DNA of 19,136 nucleotides from Candidatus Woesearchaeota archaeon (lineage in GTDB: Archaea > Nanobdellota > Nanobdellia > Woesearchaeales > ARS49). Position numbers and translations under genes: made by a program. The stretch covers positions 1 through 19,136 of the forward strand of contig JACQMZ010000070.1 in assembly GCA_016203345.1 (NCBI GenBank). Reading direction: 5' to 3'. Below, one piece after another: positions 15,663-19,136 of the stretch. Position 1 is the first letter of the stretch. The number at the start of each line of letters is the position of its first letter. The notes beneath the pieces are model-generated. The model did no database searches. It was not told the DNA's origin and saw only the letters and a list, made by a program, of their open reading frames with translations.

Positions 15663-15670
15663 TATTTATT
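15663..15670 (-). promoter_or_regulatory. TATA box of the DUF2238 gene
   Basis: AATAAATA on the minus strand is centred 26 nt before the ATG at 15640, at leaderless spacing. Confidence 0.55.
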
Positions 15671-15680
15671 TTAGTATCCC

Positions 15681-15724
15681 GAATTTTTGCTGAACGAGGA
15701 CGAAGTCCGAGTTCGCAAAAATTC
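15681..15724. repeat. Covarying hairpin repeat, copy 5
   Basis: Arms GAATTTTTGC (15681-15690) and GCAAAAATTC (15715-15724) pair over 10 bp. The inner GAAC/GTTC pair replaces the GAAT/ATTC or GAGT/ACTC seen in other copies. A further GGAC/GTCC stem closes a small loop. It lies between the divergent DUF2238 and L10e promoters. Confidence 0.8.
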
Positions 15725-15732
15725 TTCAGCAA

Positions 15733-15742
15733 TCTTTATAAA
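15733..15742 (+). promoter_or_regulatory. TATA box of the L10e operon
   Basis: CTTTATAAAT is centred about 27 nt before the ATG at 15765, so the L10e mRNA should be leaderless. It begins 9 nt after hairpin repeat copy 5. Confidence 0.7.
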
Positions 15743-15764
15743 TGCCGTGTGCCTTGTGCTTGGT

Positions 15765-16298
15765 ATGGCTAAGCTTCGTAAGTTTGTTGCGTATAGGCGT
15801 ACGGATCGGTTGAAGCGCGCGTATACGAGGTATTCGAAGTACAAGAAATACTGTTATGTTCGTGCCAGGCCTGTGTGCAAGATTGCGCGTTTTGATTTGG
15901 GTGAGTTGAACAAGTCGTTTCCGCACGTGTTGCATTTGGTGACCAAGAGTACGTTGCAGATTCGTGACAACGCTCTTGAGTCTGCCCGTACGAGTGCTAC
16001 GCGTTGGATGGAAAAAACGCTTGGCAAGACTGGCTGGAATCTGAAAGTGCGCGTGTATCCTCATCATATTTTGCGTGAGAACCCGTTGGCGTCTGGTGCT
16101 GGTGCTGACCGTATGAGTACTGGTATGGCGCATAATTATGGCAAGCCGATGGGTATTGCGGCGCAGGTGCACGCAGGGAATCCCCTGTTGACTGTGTCTG
16201 TTGACAGCGAAAATGTTCCTGCTGCACGGCAGGCGTTGAAGAGAGCAATGTATAAGGTGCCGTGTACGTGTTCGATTGTTGCTGAAAAAGCGCAATAG
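15765..16298 (+). CDS. rpl10e: Large ribosomal subunit protein L10e (uL16)
   Basis: A 177-residue protein with the normal archaeal L10e length. The beginning MAKLRKFVAYRRTDR, the middle LHLVTKSTLQIRDNALESAR and the loop HILRENPLASGAGADRMSTG with MAHNYGKPMG are family hallmarks; the loop reaches toward the tRNA site of the ribosome. The ATG at 15765 follows a TATA box at leaderless distance; in-frame sequence further upstream lies in hairpin repeat copy 5. The stop codon begins a purine-rich repeat. L10e heads a three-gene unit with a small protein and a membrane protein. Confidence 0.97.
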   Translation: MAKLRKFVAYRRTDRLKRAYTRYSKYKKYCYVRARPVCKIARFDLGELNKSFPHVLHLVTKSTLQIRDNALESARTSATRWMEKTLGKTGWNLKVRVYPHHILRENPLASGAGADRMSTGMAHNYGKPMGIAAQVHAGNPLLTVSVDSENVPAARQALKRAMYKVPCTCSIVAEKAQ

Positions 16299-16335
16299 CA
16301 ATAGAGAGCGCAATAGAGAATAGAGCGATAGCGAA
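16290..16335 (+). repeat. Purine-rich quasi-tandem repeat after L10e
   Basis: GCGCAATAG occurs at 16290-16298, where its TAG is the L10e stop, and again at 16308-16316. AATAGAG and GCGATAG variants fill the rest to about 16335. Two further TAG codons follow in frame with the stop. It may be simple slippage; no function is evident. Confidence 0.5.
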
Positions 16336-16348
16336 AGAGGTGATGTTG

Positions 16349-16546
16349 ATGCCAAAGGCAAAGAAAAGTACGAAGCCGTCTGTTGACGTGCGCGGAATTC
16401 GTGAAGCTGAGGATGCAGTGCGCGACTTGAAGAATTGGGTGTTTGTGTTTGCGAAGGAGTATGATCTTCCAGAAGAAGCTGTGAAAATGCTTCACGCAAA
16501 GGTGCACGAGGTCGCTGAGAGGATTCGTGTGATTTCGTGCAGGTAA
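16349..16546 (+). CDS. Small conserved-looking hypothetical protein
   Basis: A 65-residue basic protein (MPKAKKSTKPSVDVRGIREA ... RDLKNWVFVFAKEYDLPEEA ... HAKVHEVAERIRVI). After a lysine-rich start it is predicted to be two amphipathic helices. I do not recognise the family. The ATG at 16349 is chosen because GAGGTGAT (16337-16344) is a well-spaced ribosome-binding site; a GTG at 16340 and an ATG at 16343 are alternatives. The stop touches the ATG of the next gene, so it is part of the L10e operon. Confidence 0.75.
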   Translation: MPKAKKSTKPSVDVRGIREAEDAVRDLKNWVFVFAKEYDLPEEAVKMLHAKVHEVAERIRVISCR

Positions 16547-17194
16547 ATGGCTGAACTGAACGAGTACGTGAAGCGTGCGCGAGAGAGGGGCACGTCTCTT
16601 CGGCAGATCGTTCAGGCGTTGCGCCATGCAGGATATGGGAGAGAGCAAATTCATTCCTTGATTCATCCGTCTGAGCCGTTTCTTCTTGTGTTGGTTTTTT
16701 TGGGACTGCTTGCCTTGCACACACTGGCGGTGTTGCTGGTGATGGTGGTGGGGAGTGTGTTGGGCGGTGTGGCTGCGCTGTTGGTGCTTGCAGGCGTTGC
16801 GGTGGTGGCGGGTTTTCTGTCCATGAAGGCATTGATTGATCTGGACGTGTCTGAATGGTATGATGCTGCAGTGGGCGCGATTGCTCCTGTGCAGGGCGTG
16901 TTCCTGATGGTGTTTTCGTTTTCTGCGCTTGACGTCTTGTATGATTTTTCAGTAAAGCTTCTTACTGCAGGCTCGTTTGCTCCAGGATTTGCGCAGGTGA
17001 TCAACCCGCCGCCTTCGCCATTAGTTGCAGGCGTGCTGTATTACATCCTGGTGAACGTGTGGGTTGTTCCGCACCTGATCAGGGGAAGGGACAAGTTGCC
17101 TATGGCATTGTATCTTCTGGTGCCGCTGCAGTTGGCGCTTGCACTTTTTCTGGGTGGCATGCTGGGGGATTTTATTGTGCAGTCTTTTCGATGA
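16547..17194 (+). CDS. Five-helix membrane protein with N-terminal helical module
   Basis: A 215-residue protein. Residues 1-36 (LNEYVKRARERGTSLRQIVQ then ALRHAGYGREQI) form a small charged helical module of the kind placed in front of membrane domains in many DPANN proteins. About five membrane helices follow (44-68, 70-94, 108-130, 158-176, 186-207). The membrane part resembles Yip1-like proteins only in general shape, and no function is assigned. The ATG directly follows the stop of the preceding gene. The last 23 nt overlap the convergent isomerase gene. Confidence 0.8.
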   Translation: MAELNEYVKRARERGTSLRQIVQALRHAGYGREQIHSLIHPSEPFLLVLVFLGLLALHTLAVLLVMVVGSVLGGVAALLVLAGVAVVAGFLSMKALIDLDVSEWYDAAVGAIAPVQGVFLMVFSFSALDVLYDFSVKLLTAGSFAPGFAQVINPPPSPLVAGVLYYILVNVWVVPHLIRGRDKLPMALYLLVPLQLALALFLGGMLGDFIVQSFR

Positions 17195-18092
17195 GCGTGC
17201 CTGAGCGTTGCGCACAATAGAAGCTGACGTGTTCTCCGAAAAAAATCGCAAGGAGGATTTTGTTGAGTGGGCGTTCGCCGCGCAGCATGAGTTCGGTGAT
17301 GTCTATTTTTTTGGCTTTTGCTTCTTCTTTGAGCGTGTTCATTCCTTGTTCCACGATTGGGGAATCGGTCTGGTCCCGCAGGAGGATGATGTGGCTGTTG
17401 CGGGGGAGCGCGTGTATTTCGGCGTGGCTGATTTCAGGAAAGACGTTTGCGAACGCCTGCTGGCGTGCGATTCTGTTGAATGATTCCTTGATGTGCCATG
17501 CCGCACTTGACAACTGGTGTCCTGCGTAAATCAGTGGAGTTTTTGAGCCGATGTTGTGTGCGAGTGCTTCCGCGCGGTCTTTCACTTGTGCTTTGGAGAG
17601 CATGGTGATGGCTATCTCGATGTCTTCAACTGTTGTGTTGATTAACTGGTTGTTGGCAAGGATGGTAAGTACAGGAAGGAGGAGGTGGCTGATGGACCAG
17701 TGTGGGAAGTGTCCTGCAGGGAGGGTGAAGGAGGGAATGTTGTGCTGTTGTGCGAACCTGAGCAGTTGTCCGCCTGATGTGATGGCAACTGCGCGGGCTT
17801 TGCGTTTGATGGCGTGTTCGCCGCATCGGATGATTTCAGGCGTATTGCCTGTATAAGAGATGAGAAAGACAAGGGTTGATTGGTCAACGAATGCAGGAAG
17901 GTGGTCTGTCTTATTGACTGCAAGTGGCGCAGAGCAGTCAAGGTTGTGGATGATGTCTCCCACAGTGCCGCTGGAGCCCATGCCGCAGATGATGATGGCG
18001 CCGGGTTTTTGTTTGAGTCTGATGTCCCTGCAGATTTTTTTAGCGTCTGCGAGTTGTTGGGGGAAAGCGCTGATGAGGTTGAGGTAGTCCAT
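17172..18092 (-). CDS. Bifunctional phosphoglucose/phosphomannose isomerase (SIS domains)
   Basis: A 306-residue enzyme of the archaeal PGI/PMI family that interconverts fructose 6-phosphate with glucose 6- or mannose 6-phosphate. The first SIS domain has CGMGSSGTVGD (36-46) and ISYTGNTPEII (78-88), the phosphosugar-binding loops. PAGHFPHWSISHLLLPVL (125-142) is a family segment. FPEISHAEI (218-226) corresponds to the FPELNHNEI segment with the catalytic H and E region. The ATG at 18092 is taken because the longer frame to 18317 adds unrelated sequence and a TATA box lies 27 nt upstream. It would feed glycolysis or sugar-nucleotide synthesis. Confidence 0.88.
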   Translation of the reverse strand: MDYLNLISAFPQQLADAKKICRDIRLKQKPGAIIICGMGSSGTVGDIIHNLDCSAPLAVNKTDHLPAFVDQSTLVFLISYTGNTPEIIRCGEHAIKRKARAVAITSGGQLLRFAQQHNIPSFTLPAGHFPHWSISHLLLPVLTILANNQLINTTVEDIEIAITMLSKAQVKDRAEALAHNIGSKTPLIYAGHQLSSAAWHIKESFNRIARQQAFANVFPEISHAEIHALPRNSHIILLRDQTDSPIVEQGMNTLKEEAKAKKIDITELMLRGERPLNKILLAIFFGEHVSFYCAQRSGTLIEKTAQ

Positions 18093-18115
18093 GCCGTGCG
18101 GGTGTCTGCTACTAC

Positions 18116-18124
18116 CTTTTATTG
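18116..18124. promoter_or_regulatory. Shared AT-rich promoter element
   Basis: The minus strand reads CAATAAAAG, centred 27 nt before the isomerase ATG at 18092, at leaderless spacing. The plus strand reads CTTTTATTG and could also start the divergent unit that begins near 18162. Confidence 0.5.
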
Positions 18125-18161
18125 TTTTCGCGCCTGTAGTTTCACCAACTGCAGTTTGATA

Positions 18162-18329
18162 GTGTTGCGTACAGCTCTGGCAGAGAATTTTATTAACAAG
18201 CGGCCTGTGTCTGTGAACGTCGTGGTGTCCAAGGAGGGATCGGTGAGGTCCTTGTTGGAATATATTGCTGACTTTCACGCGTCTCGCGAGCAAAAGGCTT
18301 ATGAACATGGGGATCACTCAACTCTGTAG
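18162..18329 (+). CDS. Small hypothetical protein upstream of the Toprim gene
   Basis: A 55-residue frame from GTG at 18162 (LRTALAENFINKRPVSVN, then VVVSKEGSVRSLLEYIADFH, then ASREQKAYEHGDHSTL) ends 9 nt before the next ATG. The gap holds a GAGGTGA ribosome-binding site, so the downstream gene expects a leadered mRNA covering this frame. The pattern helix-strand-helix with alternating hydrophobics looks like real coding sequence. TTG codons at 18156 and 18165 are other possible starts. I do not recognise the family. Confidence 0.5.
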   Translation: MLRTALAENFINKRPVSVNVVVSKEGSVRSLLEYIADFHASREQKAYEHGDHSTL

Positions 18330-18338
18330 AGGTGATTC

Positions 18339-18755
18339 ATGGGACGAAAGTCAACGCCGGCTGGCGAGTGTGAAGACGACAAGTTGCTCAATTGGATAGA
18401 TGTGTTGCGCCGGTCTTCTGTTGCACGCTCTGTTCTGGTGCAGCACAAGCGTGACGCGGATGTTTTGAAGTCATTGCACGTTCAGCACGTGTTTTACGAG
18501 CAGGAGCCTGACTTCAAAGTAATCGACGGATTGACTAACGCTGGCCGCGAGTGCCTGTTGATTTACGATGCCACTCGTCCGGGAAATGTGGCGTGCGCGC
18601 GTATGCGTGCAAAGCTGGAACGCCGTGGAGTCAAGGTGAGCACGCGCATGCGGAAGATTCTGTTCACGGCTGGTTGCAAGGAACTTGGTGGTTTTTTGAA
18701 ATACGTGTATCAGGTGTTGGGAAGCGAGCGAAAGCAGGCGGGAATGAATGTGTGA
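18339..18755 (+). CDS. Toprim-like protein with degenerate acidic residues
   Basis: A 138-residue protein resembling the small archaeal Toprim proteins of the UPF0292 type. SVLVQHKRDADVLKSL (31-46) occupies the place of the (V)EGKxDxxAL motif, with Q35 where the catalytic glutamate should be. CLLIYDATRPGN (72-83) occupies the place of LTDFDRRG and keeps only D77 of the DxD pair. RRGVKVSTRMRKIL (95-108) and the C-terminal helix also fit. The fold is probably kept but metal catalysis is doubtful, so a nucleic-acid-binding role is more likely. The ATG has a GAGGTGA site 3 nt upstream. Hairpin repeat copy 6 follows the stop by 2 nt. Confidence 0.7.
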   Translation: MGRKSTPAGECEDDKLLNWIDVLRRSSVARSVLVQHKRDADVLKSLHVQHVFYEQEPDFKVIDGLTNAGRECLLIYDATRPGNVACARMRAKLERRGVKVSTRMRKILFTAGCKELGGFLKYVYQVLGSERKQAGMNV

Positions 18756-18757
18756 AC

Positions 18758-18796
18758 CAAATTCCCGAGTTCACATTCGCTCACTCAGGGAATTTG
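18758..18796. repeat. Covarying hairpin repeat, copy 6
   Basis: Arms CAAATTCCC (18758-18766) and GGGAATTTG (18788-18796) pair over 9 bp. The inner GAGT/ACTC adds 4 bp. It begins 2 nt after the Toprim-like stop codon. Outer arms differ from copies 1-5 while complementarity is complete. Confidence 0.8.
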
Positions 18797-18828
18797 TAAG
18801 AAATAGAGAGCTTTGACAAATTTCATGG

Positions 18829-18847
18829 TTATTCAAAGTTCTCAATA
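18829..18847. repeat. Inverted repeat flanking the tRNA, left copy
   Basis: The 19 nt from TTATTCAAAG to TCTCAATA are the exact reverse complement of 19051-19069 on the other side of the tRNA gene. A 12-nt piece, TTCAAAGTTCTC, also recurs in direct orientation at 19091-19102. The tRNA TATA-like element begins 3 nt downstream. Confidence 0.75.
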
Positions 18848-18849
18848 CA

Positions 18850-18857
18850 TTTATAAC
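18850..18857 (+). promoter_or_regulatory. TATA-like element upstream of the tRNA
   Basis: TTTATAAC lies about 60 nt before the tRNA, which would place transcription start near 18878. Hairpin repeat copy 7 would then lie within the 5' leader of the precursor. Confidence 0.45.
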
Positions 18858-18873
18858 GGGCCACGTTTTTTTA

Positions 18874-18914
18874 CAAATTCTCGTGTGAGCGCGCAGCGCG
18901 AACTCGAGAATTTG
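18874..18914. repeat. Covarying hairpin repeat, copy 7
   Basis: Arms CAAATTCTCG (18874-18883) and CGAGAATTTG (18905-18914) pair over 10 bp. The centre TGAGCGCGCAGCGCGAACT matches the family core. The last base of the right arm is the first base of tRNA-Leu, so in the precursor this stem would abut the RNase P cleavage site. Confidence 0.8.
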
Positions 18915-19045
18915 CGGCAGTACCAAAGCGGCCAAATGGGTTGGCTTCAGGTGGCGACAATCGAGGATTGTGAACTTTCCTTCGCTGTCGCTCGGAAATA
19001 GCCAGTGGGTTAGTCCCTTCGCAGGTTCGAATCCTGTCTGCCGCA
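18914..19045 (+). tRNA. tRNA-Leu(CAG) with intron
   Basis: Acceptor arms GCGGCAG (18914-18920) and CTGCCGC (19038-19044) pair perfectly, with discriminator A at 19045. The D stem is CCA/TGG with the loop GG present. The anticodon stem is TTGGC (18941-18945) and GCCAG (19001-19005), and the anticodon CAG is at 18948-18950. The long variable arm GGG/CCC marks a class II tRNA. The T arm is GCAGG/CCTGT with loop TTCGAAT. CCA is not encoded. A 48-nt intron lies after position 37. Confidence 0.92.
18952..18999 (+). other. tRNA intron with bulge-helix-bulge-like structure
   Basis: The insertion lies between positions 37 and 38, the canonical archaeal site. Its ends pair through GCGACA (18954-18959) and TGTCGC (18986-18991). 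The anticodon-side TCAG can pair with CGGA near the 3' end with one A-G mismatch, giving a relaxed bulge-helix-bulge for the splicing endonuclease. Exact ends may shift by one or two bases. Confidence 0.75.
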
Positions 19046-19054
19046 CTTATTATT

Positions 19055-19102
19055 GAGAACTTTGAATAACCCCTCCCGTTGGTCGGGGTTTTCAAAGTTC
19101 TC
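19055..19102 (+). terminator. Long hairpin after tRNA-Leu
   Basis: GAGAACTTTGAA (19055-19066) pairs with TTCAAAGTTCTC (19091-19102), and AACCCC (19068-19073) with GGGGTT (19085-19090), giving 18 bp with a single bulged T and an 11-nt loop. It lies 9 nt after the tRNA. It may terminate or process the tRNA transcript, or separate it from the next gene. Beyond it, 19103-19136 shows nothing I can name. Confidence 0.6.
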
Positions 19103-19136
19103 TGGTGGACGAATCTTCATTCATAAAGTATAGAGA

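Noticed and set aside
16290..16335. CRISPR-like or functional tandem array after L10e
   Set aside because: The units are short, irregular and purine-rich, with only two clear copies; simple slippage explains it better.
15726..16832. Long minus-strand frame opposite L10e and its neighbours
   Set aside because: Rich in Arg, His, Pro and Thr in the manner of antisense shadow, and it covers three convincing plus-strand genes.
17880..18161. Plus-strand frame leading into the small ORF before the Toprim-like gene
   Set aside because: Most of this part is the opposite strand of the isomerase coding region and reads as low-complexity shadow sequence; only the part after about 18156 looks coding.
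18093..18317. Extended N-terminus of the isomerase
   Set aside because: The added 75 residues are unlike the family, and a TATA element sits at leaderless spacing before the ATG at 18092.

Overview
The window looks like a piece of an archaeal chromosome. The archaeal evidence is a ribosomal protein L10e gene, an OGG1-type 8-oxoguanine glycosylase, a TrmB-family regulator, a bifunctional phosphoglucose/phosphomannose isomerase, an S-layer protein with split N- and C-terminal domains, a tRNA-Leu split by an intron at position 37/38, and TATA boxes 25-28 nt upstream of most start codons. The S-layer type, the small-helix membrane protein and the gene sizes resemble DPANN archaea such as Woesearchaeota; that placement is inference.

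Layout. 1-140: a possible gene tail and a terminator hairpin. 141-5052 (minus strand): endonuclease III (nth), isocitrate lyase (aceA) and malate synthase A (aceB) forming a glyoxylate bypass, a winged-helix regulator, and an OGG1-type glycosylase. 5174-7738 (plus): a large S-layer-like secreted protein. 7739-11166: an island with a Type IIG-like restriction-modification gene of different base composition, with small broken or non-canonically started reading frames on both sides. 11199-14945 (plus): a TrmB regulator with a palindromic operator, then a B12-dependent ribonucleotide reductase translationally coupled to a PduO-type cobalamin adenosyltransferase, so cofactor supply and use share one operon. 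15017-15640 (minus): a DUF2238/YjdF-type membrane protein. 15765-17194 (plus): L10e, a small protein and a five-helix membrane protein. 17172-18092 (minus): the PGI/PMI isomerase, overlapping its convergent neighbour. 18162-18755 (plus): a small ORF and a Toprim-like protein with missing acidic residues. 18914-19045 (plus): intron-containing tRNA-Leu(CAG), followed by a strong hairpin.

The most unusual structure is a family of seven short hairpins in intergenic DNA (5093-5139, 11924-11959, 11979-12022, 14944-14983, 15681-15724, 18758-18796, 18874-18914). Their centres share a pattern (TGARYGAGCG ... GCGARYTC), while their outer stems differ in sequence but stay self-complementary. Several begin at or inside the stop codon of the upstream gene; two lie between divergent genes and one abuts the tRNA. 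A second notable signal is a shared CAACAA/TTGTTG inverted half-site in the malate synthase promoter and at the TrmB start.

First genes of transcription units have a TATA box at leaderless spacing, while internal genes use Shine-Dalgarno sequences or stop-start overlap. No computation or database search was possible; family names rest on recognised motifs.
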